Assembly (NCBI GenBank): GCA_001939145.1
Contig: LSRX01001554.1
Location: 1 to 64,000 of the forward strand
Direction: 5' to 3'
Source of the DNA: Symbiodinium microadriaticum
Lineage: Eukaryota > Sar > Dinophyceae > Suessiales > Symbiodiniaceae
DNA length: 64,000 nt
Below the pieces are notes generated by a model, which did not search any database, was not told the DNA's origin, and was given only the letters and a program-made list of their open reading frames with translations. A program made the translations under genes and the position numbers. How positions within the stretch are numbered: the first letter of the stretch is position 1; the number at the start of each line of letters is the position of its first letter. Shown piece by piece: positions 38,301 to 50,300 of the stretch.

Positions 38301-41300
38301 TGCTGACGATTTGTAGGCCGTGAAGAGGCGCCCATCCTCTTGTGTGTCTGACTTGTTCCCAGGCGCTGGCAGCTTAACAGCAGCGTTGCGAAAAAAGGTT
38401 CTGTGGTGACGGAGGAACTCGATCGCACTGGCTTTGTCGCAACCTTTGGCAGTCTACCCTGCCTTTGGAAAAAGGTGTAGTTTCCGGGGCAGACTGCGAC
38501 AGATGCGCAACACATAGTTCCAGCAAACTGCGCGGAAAAGACCTTCAACTGTCCCTGGGCGTTTTGTCCAGAAGTTGAAAAGTCGAGAAAAGGCAAGGAG
38601 CGAGGCCTCGCCTCGAAAGCTTCCTTCAAAGTAGGCAAGTCCAGAAAACGGCCAATTTACGACTAATTTACGACTGGATCTGCTCCTTGGCTTGCTTCGT
38701 GCGGCAGGTCCTCTTGTAAACGAAAAAGCATCGGCGGGAGAAATACACTTCGGCGCGCCATCCGCTTGTTTCGCAAGACTCGGTGTAACCCAAGTACTGC
38801 TCCCTCCACCGCGCGGAAAGGTGGAAACCCTACCGCTTACCTCCAGCTCGTCCAGAACTTGCTGTCACAGGAGGCCCGGGAAGCGGGACCCGGCAGTCCA
38901 CAGGGGCACGAAGCTCCGAGGCACACTCAAATGGCTCAAGCAGAAGGACGTCCCTTACGCTTCGCAAAGGAGCCTGTTGCAAACCTGTAGAGTTGGGCCC
39001 GAAGCCTGGTTAGCGCAGCTAAGATGCTTGCTGTGTACCGTAGCGGCTACAACAACAACAACCACAACAACAGCAACAACAACAACAACAACGACAACAA
39101 CGACAACAACAACAACAACAACGACTACACCGGCAACGCCGACGAGCGAGGGGCACCAACATCAAAACACAAAAATGACGACGACGACCGAACGACACAA
39201 CAGCCAACATCACAACATCTACATGGGGCAACAAAAACGACGACAAACGAACAGCAACAAGACAGCAACACGACGACGGCGACTGTCCGCAGAAAACAGC
39301 CAACACCACAACCCCTACCCGTGCAGAGACGACGACGAACAAACGGCAGCAACACAGCAACACGACGACGACGACGACGACTGGCCGAAGAAAACAGCCA
39401 CAACAACACAACAAGTTGCTCCAAAGTCTGGGGTCTTTCATGGAGCATCTTTCAGAAAAGGCTAGTTTCAGGAAAAAGCGGGCCCAATGGGCATCACGAA
39501 TGTTTGGGTTGCTACACCTTGTGGGACCTTCTGGGACTGGAGGCTCATACGTCAGAAAAAAACAGGTGTATTCAGGGTAATTCAGATGTATCAAGTTCCC
39601 CCCCCCCACTGACCGGCAGTCTGACAGCGGTTTGGCAGAATTACTGTTGGAAAACACACTTGCAGACCAGTCATCCTTACTTAGATGGATGCTGTTTGTA
39701 CCAGATTGTTACATCGCGGGTACGTTTGCACGGCTAACTGGATGGGTCTTCGTTGGCCCAGGCCATCCAATTGCCCTTGGGCCCGCTGATTCAAGAATCC
39801 TAAATCCTTTGGCACAGGAGTTGCACACACACACACACACAGATGCATGCTTCATAAGCTTGGTGTCGCACTCGAGGTATCTGGGCAAGCAGTGCTTCCC
39901 GCAGCTTCACATTTGCTGCTGCTTTCGTCTGCCACGCTAGCCACGCAGTATCGAGGCAATGTGCTCCTTGACCGCGAACTCACAGATTCCCTACCCAATA
40001 GGTCCAATAGGTATTCTGAGCGACTGCGGTCGAAATGTGATGCTACGATTTAGGAACATTGTGGGCGCATAATTACTTGCTCACCGACACAGGCCGGACC
40101 TCTGCACGACGGGGACAATCAGATTCTAAGCAACGCTTGCGAGGTGATAAACCACGAAGTTCGGATAGTCAACTGCAACCGTGTCCAGCCCCTTCCAGAA
40201 GTGGAATTTAGCAGGTTGGGAGTGGGATGCTCAAAGGCCAGAGAGCGCGAACGCTTGGGCATTTTTGCTCATGCCTGCGACCGAGGGGGGCCTATGCGCA
40301 AGAGATGTTCGTGGAACTCAACGACTCTTGCCTCAGCTCGTCGCCTCGTTTCCACGTCTGTCCAGAGTGCAGAAATCTGCACAAGAGCCAACCAGCCGAG
40401 GACACGGTGTTTGAAAGCGCCTTCGTGTTGCCAGCTTCGCCGCAATCCTTTGCAGAAGTACAGATCCTTCCTACAGGGGCCAAGTTGTCAAGCCGCAGCA
40501 GAGACGGCCACGCGTCACATGCACAATCCCGCAGCACGCGCTTTTTGGCTGAAGTTTGCTTGCTTGCTTGCTTGCTTGCTTGGATCATCACAGATCGAAT
40601 CATTGATCCATGATTTGCGCATCGTCAAGTGTCTCGCACTTGCCTTGCACTTTGCAGTCTCTTCATCTACGTCGCCGTCGATGTGTGTGCTGTTCGAGAG
40701 TATGATTGCTTCAGCCAGCATGAGTGTTTTCTCAAGCAGATGAACTGCCGCTGTCGAATCTCTAGGACTGTGGGGTGAACGGGTTGGAATCCGCATCGTT
40801 GACAGAGAGCTGATGCCAAATACATGTAAATTCTGCATCCACCACACGCCACTTCAAACCCGAGCGGCTGCGGGGAAACTCTTGAGTCTCCAGAACATAG
40901 GCCCAGGCACCGTGTCGGAGTCGAAGTCTCTGCTTTTGTTGGGGTCGCAGCAGAGGCGTGGTGGGAGGACCCGGAGCCCGTGGCAGCATTCTTCAACACA
41001 GTCTGGTGGAATGGAAGTCTAGATGTCAATCCCAACACTCTGCACTTGATGCATACAGGACCGGACTAAAAAGGGGCTTTGCTGGTGTTGTGCCAAAAGA
41101 CATCAAAAAAAACAACGGTCGTAGCGCGTGCGGCGATTCTGCGCTCGCTGAAGCGGAGGACTTTGGAGAAGCTTGGGCTCGAGTACGGCCCGAGCTTCCG
41201 TGCCATCTCCTCTTGGTCAACGAGCGGTGACGGCTTCATGGCGGGGCCATTCCGAAACTTTGAGACTGAGGGCCTTCTCTCATTTAGAAGCACTGTGAAT

Positions 41301-44300
41301 CCTGAAGGCTACTGCAGTGTACTACAGTATGTTGCGACTCCGGGTCGCAGTGTAGAAGCGTGGGCAGGGTGATTTTGTTCTGAGCCAGCCGCTTCTTCTT
41401 CGGGACAATCCCAAGAGGGCCAGTCCTGTTTGGGATGCAGGGGCGTGCAGGGTTTTTGACATCGTCTGCTAGACAGCACACATAACGATATATGTCCACA
41501 CCAAGGTTTGCGTGTGCTGGGGCGTTTATCTTTGAACCTGGAGACTTGGGACCGCTCCCTGGAGTTGCACCCTGGCATCCTGGATGGTGCTATCCAACTG
41601 CTACTCTTAGCTTCGAGCTCAGACTCCCAACAATGCTTTCTGCCTTTCAGCATTGACAGCTGCGTCATAGCGACCACCTGGCCTTCGTCGGATGTGTGGG
41701 TGACTGTATTGGTTCGGACTATCTCTGCTGAAGCGGTGTCTGGTGATGTGGAGATTTCCACGGACGATGGTGTGCTCATTGCACGGCTATGCCGCCTGAC
41801 CTGCAGAGCGCGTCGGCAGCCAGAGCCGCCAGAATCGAAGCAGCAGCAGCCGCCGCAGCTTGAGCATATGTATCGCGTTGCCTTCATGGAGATGGAAAGC
41901 CCCAGTCCTGATTTGCCAAAGAAGGAGAATGCAGAGACTGCGAATGCAATCGTCTGGTGCTCCGAGCAGCGACAGGATCAGCTCCTGGCCGCCTTGTCTT
42001 GGAAGGAAGACATGTGTCAGTTTGCTCGTGACTCGACGAGGGCGCTATCCCTGCTCGGTGCCTTGGCCGCAATCCTGACAGTATCTCCACTCCAAATCAT
42101 CCTCCCGTGCATGACAAGGCTCCGGAAAGTTTGGCTACATCGCATTCCTAGCGGAGGATGGTCAATTGGAAGCACTTTATAGCGCACTGCAAGTACTGCA
42201 GATTGCATCGAAGTCGAATACCAGCGTCGTCTTGGCTGCTCAAGCGGCTCAGCCACCCGAGCTCGACCAGCAAACCGGCTGATCCAGAGGGTTGCCGGGT
42301 GGAACTAATTTGAACTATTTGTCGGCACACGTTTCAGCCGTGCGTCATTTATGGCGCATAGCAGATGGCGCGATGATACGTGTAGTGCTGATAGCTGAGG
42401 AACAGTTTTGATCCAACACATGCAGGCCTCTGGGGCTTGGCTCGGTCAGCGCGACTGGAGATGCCAGAACAGAGTGTCATTTGCCTGGACTTGCCGGCAG
42501 AGCCTTGTCTGTTGACAGAACCATTCGGATGCCCTGAGACCTCAACATTGATGAACAGCTCGTATCTAATGCATCAGGATGGAGCGGACATCACCTTGAT
42601 GCCTGTGAGCAGCTGGAGAGAGCAGGCAGTGGACCAGAAGCTTTGGTGCTTCTTTTGCATGCTGCATCGGTGAGCTCAACGTGACAGGAGCTCTGTCTTC
42701 GAGAGAAGACTGCCTATGCTGCCAGGCCGGACCAGATACCTGTGTAGGTCGAAAACCTAGTGAATTTCGCACAGGTTGGGGAAGAGCTCCTTCTTTCCGC
42801 GTTGGCCGCTGCAGCTCCTGCACAGCATCTAAGATCGAAGCTCTTGAGTACCTTGGTGCACCACATGATCCTTCTTTGCACAGTGTCTGCAGGCTGTCTC
42901 TTCCAAGCCGTGGCACCTTCGCTTCCCTGGTTCCCGTGCCGCAGCATTCAAAGTCGGGCTTCCGCCGCCTCACTGAAAAAGACAACCGTTGTGCAATCAT
43001 GTGATTTGCGGACGCTTGTCAGCTGCCACCGCCCACGACTTAGGTGTAGCAGCAGTGGGCTTGAACTTCAGAGATGTTTGGATCTCAGTTTACGTAAAGT
43101 GCTCAAGGTTGGCAGTCTCGTACCCACCATCTGTCATCTGATGTATTCATGTCAGCACGCACGGCTGTTCTAGGCTAGACTGCTGCCACAGATTTCCTTC
43201 TGTCCTTGATCTTGAAGGTGTTGAACGTTCTGGACTTGTATCCTGGCGACCCAGGCGTGCACTCTGCATCACCTGTGCCCATCACTGAACCGCAACACCG
43301 CGTCAGTGTAAGAATCTGGAAAGGTTGAAGCAGTTGAACTGTTGCATGTTGCACACATTACTTGTAGATTGCTTCCTTCCTTAGACCCTTGGCCCATTGC
43401 GCCACACTCGGACCTGTATTCTTCTCCTTTGGCGGGATGTCGATATGGAAGAGAGGGGACTTGTTCGGTTCAGTCCCTGTCGGTTGAACCTTTCCGGTTC
43501 GATTCCTGCTCTTCCCGACGCGTGTCCTGCTATTTCGTTCCAGTTGGCATGAGTTTCGGCCGATTTGAACGACAGGTGCACTAGCTTGCACAGCTGTGAC
43601 AAAAGCGGCCATGCGTGCAATGAGCTTCAAGTGGGTTGAGTCCGCTTGAACTATGTTCAGCCTGCATAATATGAGCTCATATCCTTCCAAGGTTGCCGGG
43701 CTTGGGATTAAGGTCCAAGCCAGGAAGCACTTATCAATGGTGCTGCTTTGTAGCAGGGTTGGAGGTTGGTCCGGTCGGTCATGATCTTGAAGCTCATTGC
43801 TGCTCTGTGACTTCGGGTTTGCGGTAAGCCGGGCGGCGTTCCTCTTACTTTCCGGGTGCAGAGGGTCACAGGGTTCATGCCACGCATGCACGGCGACTCG
43901 GCGACTGCCTCAGCACTTTGCAGGCGATCCTGGCCTGGACTGCAGCGGCATTGCGTTTGATGATGGCCCTGATGCATTGGCCTTGCCTGGAACAAGGCTT
44001 TTCGGCATCTCATTTGGCTGCTTGCGAACCTTTGCGACTGTCAAGGACCGGAACCAAGCAAGAGCAGGCAGTTTCGGAGGTTCCCTAAACCCATCCCTTC
44101 TGTGAGGAGCCGAGGCTGCTTGTGGAGCGTCCGGTCAGCTGGTCCCACGTGGAAGCGGCCGCCCTGCCAACCGTGTTTACCACCGTCGACCTGGCTCTCC
44201 GTGACCTCCAGGCCGGAGGGCCGGCCTCAAGGTCCGGTCAGTCCGGGAATTGTGGCTGCCGTGGTTTGCTGTAGAAAATCTTGGACCCCTCTGTCACCCT

Positions 44301-47300
44301 CAATCTGCTTCTCAAGCATGCATAAGCATGCCTCTGGCAAAGCCTTGGAAGCCGAATCTCAGACCGAGGCAAGCGAAGCCATTGGGGTCATCACCGAAAC
44401 TAAGTAGATGTTGGCACAGCAGCAGCAGTAGCACAATCACCATCACGATGCTGGACCAGATGTTCCAGTCGCCCCATTCCAACACTTGTAATGACAGAGT
44501 TTATGAACCAACAGCACTGTCCTGAGTCAGTTGACCTGAGAGCCTTCGTTGAAGGCTGGACAGCGCGTTCTCATCCATGCTGGGGCAGGCGAGACTAGAG
44601 AGCCCGGACCCTAATCAGAATGTCAGATGTGGCTGCAGGCGGTGTTGGACTTACAGCTGTACAATATGCATTGCGGCTTGGTGCCCTGGTTTACGCGACA
44701 GCCGGGAAGGAGGCGGCGCTTCGTTTTGTTTTTGTCAATGCTGGCCCTCCCGTTTTCTTGCATGATCCGGACTGGTCCACTGGCACAATCGTATGGGCAG
44801 GACAAGCGGAGCCTGCTTCGTCGAATGGGTGTGACATGTGTGGCCCCACTGCGGTTCGTGATGCGATAGCAAGCTCTGTTTCTCTTAAGACCTGTTGTTT
44901 CGGGCAGCGACCGTCGCAAGTGACAGGTCGCAAGTTCGAGGGACGGCAGCAAGTTCGAGGAAGAACTGGCCAGAGCGCTTGCAAAGGAAAATTCTGCAAC
45001 GATCGATGTGGTCCTGAACAGTCTCAGAACCTTGGGCGAGTTCAGTTGCTGTACGTAGAATATTGATTAAGATCGAGTCCCCCTAAAACCTGAACATGGA
45101 CGGTCTGGATGCTTAGCGGAGGTCACGACAACTTCATCGGGCGATCCCTAGCTTTTGTAGGAGCAGGAGGCACTTTTATAGAGATTGGCAAACGCGGCAT
45201 TTGGACGAAAGACGAAATGGAAAAGGCTCGGCCAGATGTTGAGTACAGAACTTTGGCCATGGACACTGTTTGCGAAGAAGATCCAGCAAAGTTCCAAGAG
45301 CTGATGAAGCGGCTTTCAGCAAGGCGCGTCTGCTCAGATGCAGGGTTTGGGGTGCACATGCTGGCTACATACAAGACATCAGTTACAGGCATCGGGAGAA
45401 AGCACCCGCCCTGCCATTTCCCAAGGCTCGAAGCAAGCAAATTGAGAGCGACGGAGACAGAGCGGGTGGACTCCCAGGGAACCTGAACAGTCCCTCGTGA
45501 TGCCGCCCGTATGCTCGGGAGAGAGAGAGAGAGAGAGAGAGAGTAACACAATGGGTGGTAGGGCGGGCCAAAGGCCTGAGGGTCGGGCCAACCGACCCCT
45601 ATGCCCTGCAGAAAGAAAGAAAGAGAGAGACTTTTGACTTTGTGATATACTAGCTTTGCTGTTGGTGTTTGCTGCGTATTCACTTGCCCCCACTGAGGCA
45701 CTCGTCCCTTTCATTTCGACTTAACAGCCGTGTACTCGTACAGCCGAGCCCATCCGGCGAAAATCCTGGATATGGATGCGCCCCGGAGCGGGGGGGGGGG
45801 GGGGGGGGTGTAGGACTGCCACCTCCTCTTACCCCAAGCAAAGCAAAGCAAACTTTTGACTCTGACAGGGACTGAGACAAGGACCCTTGCGCGGCAGGGC
45901 CAGCAGGTCATTCTGACCCGGCCCGAAGGTCAGAGTACGCACTTAAGTGTATACACCATCGCGTGCCGAAGCACAAGCCGAGGAGCAACCATGGGAGCGA
46001 GAGCGAGAGAGAGAGGGAGGGGGGTGGGCTCAGCAGTCAAACGGGCCCCAAAGCCTGCCACTCAATAACACAATGCGTGGTGGGGCGGGCCGAAGGCCTG
46101 AGGGTCGGCCACGCTGACCCCTACGCCCGGCAGAAAGAAAGAAAAGAGAGGGGGGGCCGAACCCCCCAGATAGAAATGAAGTGACGAGAGACGTGTAGTG
46201 CATAGTGCGGAGACTCAGAACATTTCGGGACTGCTCGTGCTCTCGTGCTGAATCATAAGAAGAAGATGCGTAGTGCATCTTCTTTGCTTTTTCATGTTTT
46301 ATCCGAAGAATGGGCGAGACGTTGCTTTCGAGGATGATGGATGGATCCTGGGATCCGATACCCTCCAGAGTTTTTGATGGCTTGGAGTCCTGCTCTGAAG
46401 CTCTACAAACTCTTCGCAAAGCAGATCACATCGGGAAGATCGTCGTCAAAGTACCATCAAACTTGCAAGTCCGGGAGGGCGCAACATACTTGATCACAGG
46501 CGGGACTGGCGCTTTGGGTCTGGCGTTGAGCCGTGCGCTGCTGGAAGAGGGAGTAGACGCGACTCGGCACGACAGGTGTGTGCCAGAGCATCATTCTGCT
46601 CACTCTTACGTGGAAAAAGCTGTCGCCAAAGGATTTGGTCCTCCTCTCGCGAAGTGGCACTGCGCGATCGATGCCAGTCTGGCTTGCACGTTCAGCTGTC
46701 CGAGTGTCCTTCTGGGCGTGTCACTCCGCCAAAAACCGTGTGTTTAGCCAGGGCTGGTCAGAGGGAAAGGCACTCTGCAGCGATAAGGCGACCTCAGCGC
46801 GGCCGACGCCCACCAGATCCTGCTACAGAAGGATGGATGGAGCACCCTTGCCGGTGTGTTCCATCTTTCAGGACTAATACAGGATGGCTTGCTGGCACGG
46901 CTCGACAGGCAAGACTTGGAGGCTACCTTCGGTCCAAAAGTTCGTGGGCTGCGTTTGCTCCAGGAAGAGCCCCGCCTGAGAATTCATGCTAAGTTAAGGC
47001 TAAGGAGTGTCCTTCATAATGGGCATTGATTCGGCTTGAGCTGCGAGTTTCGTCTTCCTTGCCATATCTCTGTCCTAGGTGCTGATGGAGACAAATCGAT
47101 GGCAGCACTTGGACTTCGTGCTCGCATTCTCATCTACTGCCGCAATCCTTGGCTCGGCCGGACAGGCGAACTACGCAGCCGCCAACGCATGCTTGGATGC
47201 CATGATGCACAAGTGGCGTCTCTGACTTAGCATTTCTTGCGTGCAGCGTAGCATGCGTGTCAGGAGCAAGCCGTGCCTTGAGAGCTGTAAGGTTTAGCTG

Positions 47301-50300
47301 GACAGAGGACATTGAGCTTGCAGTGGGGAGCATGGCTAAACTTGGGAATGGCACAGCCCCACAGCTTGCGGCACCTGTGTCAAAAGGGAATTCCTCTGGA
47401 TGTGGGTCCATGCCTCAGTCCGTTATCGTTGCCGAAGCCTTACCTGGATCTCTTCGGTAGATATGTCGGAGCGTTGACACAAGCATCGGCAGCAATCCCA
47501 CAAGAATTGAAAGCACGATGGCGTACACCAGCCAGCTGCTGCATTGCGGGCCTGTTGGGTTGCAGATGATTCTAGAGTCTGGGTCCATCAAGTTTTCGTC
47601 CGGCGTGCCAGTGCTAGAATGGAGCGCGGCAGAAAAACCCAAGCGAAATGTTAAAGACACGTGCGAGCTCAGCTCTTGAGCCCGTATGTCCAGGGGTCTC
47701 GAAGCCAGCATGTCGATCATCTAAGGCCTGGCTGCCATGGCATCGGCAATGGCGTTTTTAAGTGTCGAAAGTGCGGTCAGTTTTGCCAACATGGACTGGG
47801 AGACATTTCTGAGACCGGTGCAAGCTCGCGAATACTTCACTTTCGTGGATTCTCGTCGCGATGTGGGAAGTATAGATGATGTTGCGCAGGAGGATGCGAA
47901 CCAGAAGATGAGGGGCATCCCCCCGCCCTACCAGAATACATTGGACTGGGTTCTGGCAGTTCTGGCCGGCTTGATCGGCGAGATTGGTCCTGAAGACCCA
48001 CTCACTGCAGCCGGCCTGGATTCACTTTCGGCCGTGGAGTTCCGCCGAAAGCTCTCGACCGACAGTGGCATCCCGCTACCGCAAACTCTGGCGTTTGACT
48101 ATCCAACTGCCCAGCAAGTTTCAGCCTTTTTGGAATGTCAAGGCTCTGCACCACAAACTGGCCCCGTTGATTTCCAGAAGAAGGTCTCTTTTTGTGCAGT
48201 GCAAGGCAATTCATGTCGCTTCCCGGGAGTGGATGTTTCGACTGCTTCGGCTGCGGAAGCTTCACAAGCTTGGCAGATCTTTTCCAAAGAGGTTGATGCT
48301 GTCACAGAGGTCCCGCTACGACGCTTTGACATCAACGAATGCTTTGATGCCAGCATGTCCGGCGCTGAGTTCGTGACATATGCTCGCCATGCCAGTATGC
48401 TGGAAGGGACTGATCTCTTCGACCACCGGTTGTTTGGGATTTCCAGCAACGAAGCGTCTGCAATTGATCCACAGCAGCGAAACACCTTGGAGGTTTCCTA
48501 TGCGGCCTGCCACGATGCTGGGCGGCTTCGCAAGTCCCTGGCAAAAGCGGCGATTGGCGTCTTCGTCGGGCAATGCGCCAATGACTGGGCAAAGACCTCC
48601 AGGGAGCGAAAGGCAGGCACTTTCATGGGACCGGGCACGCACGTGCCTCGCTTTTTGCAGACTTAAGAAACCTGCAGTACGTAAACCGGTGTCTCTTACG
48701 TGACCATGACCATGACCGGCCAATCTCAGGCGAGCATTGCAGCAAACCGTCTCTCTTTCTGCCTTGGGCTGGAGGGGGTGAGCGTCGCAGTTGACACAGC
48801 TTGTTCGTCTACGCTGGTAGCTTTGGATCTTGCAATTCTGCGACTGCGTGCCGGGCTAGAAGCCGTCATTTGCAGCGGCAGTCAGCTGAATTTGATTGTG
48901 GAGCCTTGGCGATGAGCCGAAGAAACCACTGTAGGCACAGCAGGATTCAGGAAGTGGTTTCCTGCAAGCAAGACTCAGGAGCCGTTCGTCGCGTTTAGCA
49001 ATGGAAGGCTCCTGTCCGCAAGTGGGCGGTGCAGAACCTTTGACATTTCTGCAGATGGCGCTTCGGATGCAGAATGCAAGACATATCGGGCAGGGTGTTT
49101 CAACCTGGTGTAATCTAACCGAACAGACGGGCTCGAGAGATCGCCGAAGCCTATGCCAGTGGCTCATCCTCACCCCGGGCCGCAGCAACAGATATCAGAT
49201 CATATCATATCAAGCTTAGTTGAGCCAAAACGTACGCAAAGGAATATGGTTTGGCTACACATGCCACCCGCTTGTGATTCCCTATTCCGGCTACTGCAAT
49301 GCTCCATCATGGTACTTGAAATGTAGCCTTCGGAGCTGGCACTCAGGTTTCGCACGAGGGGAGGGCTTTGGCTCTCTGTTCATCGAAGAGAGAGAAGAGG
49401 AGGGACTCTCCACTCGAAAAACGGAGTGACCTCTGACCTTTCGGTGTGCGGCTCGGTACTACGGTGCGGCACCTCTCGCAGGATCTCCATGGTCAGGGCC
49501 GCGGCGGCCACGGCACGCTGCTGGGTTCCATGGCCAACCAGGCAATGCATAGCGGCATAGCGCCCTTCAGGGACCACCTCAGCGGCCCTCGGTGCACTGC
49601 AGCATGCTGCATGCTCACGCCAATAGCTGGCGGCGATGCCAGGATGGAAGAAGCTCGTCTCTCACCGCGCCGAACGGACCGGCTCAGCAGCGGGTCATCA
49701 ACGCTGCTCTTGGGCTGTCAGGCACAAGTCCCTGTAGTTCCCAGAGTCCCAGACAACATCCGCTGAGTGGTATCGGTGCCCGTCGTGCAGGCCTGCAAGC
49801 CGCTGAGGTCTCAGCAGCGTGCCTGACATGTTCGGCTTCGCTCGGCTCGTTCTACTGCCAAAGCTGCTGCGCGCAGGTTGAGTGCCATGGCACCGGAACT
49901 GCCCTTGGAGATCCCATTGAGGCAAGAGATGAGACGAAGTTGTCGTGCCGCTTTGGCGAAATCCTTCGAGGTTGGTGGGTTGCGTGGAACGCTTGGTGAT
50001 GGCCGCTTAAACACGCTCTTCTTGATGGCTGGAAAAACCAATGCCTCGATCTGAGAGTTTGGCGACGCACCTGCGTAGCCGTGTCCCTCACTTCTACAGG
50101 TTGGCCACCTTGAGGGTGCTGCGGGAGCACTGGGTTTGCAAAAGTCCGCTGCCCAAATGCTTCTTTGTGGAAAGTCGTGAAAGAGCTAGTTAGCTCGTTG
50201 TGAATTGGCTTCCGCGCAGACGCGTGCATTGTGTAATGAGAGTCTCACAGTCACGGTGCTCACAGGGCTGTAGAATTCCTCGAGGTGTCTGGCAATCGTG

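Larger units (their letters stand above)
35561..40920. other. AT1-DH intron region with repeats
   Basis: No exon is assigned in this 5.4 kb, although the N-terminal DH segment with its catalytic histidine is expected here. It holds a pair of ~190-bp direct repeats (37132-37318 and 39650-39840), AAC repeats at ~37408-37440 and 39048-39125, ACGACG-rich sequence to ~39400, and a TTGC run near 40556-40580. Confidence 0.5.

Noticed and set aside
37964..38638. 224-codon minus-strand ORF between the direct repeats
   Set aside because: No recognisable domain and no splice or start evidence; it could be a real transposon gene but I cannot support it.
39019..39657. 212-codon minus-strand valine/cysteine-rich ORF
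   Set aside because: Produced by AAC and ACGACG repeats; low-complexity translation only.
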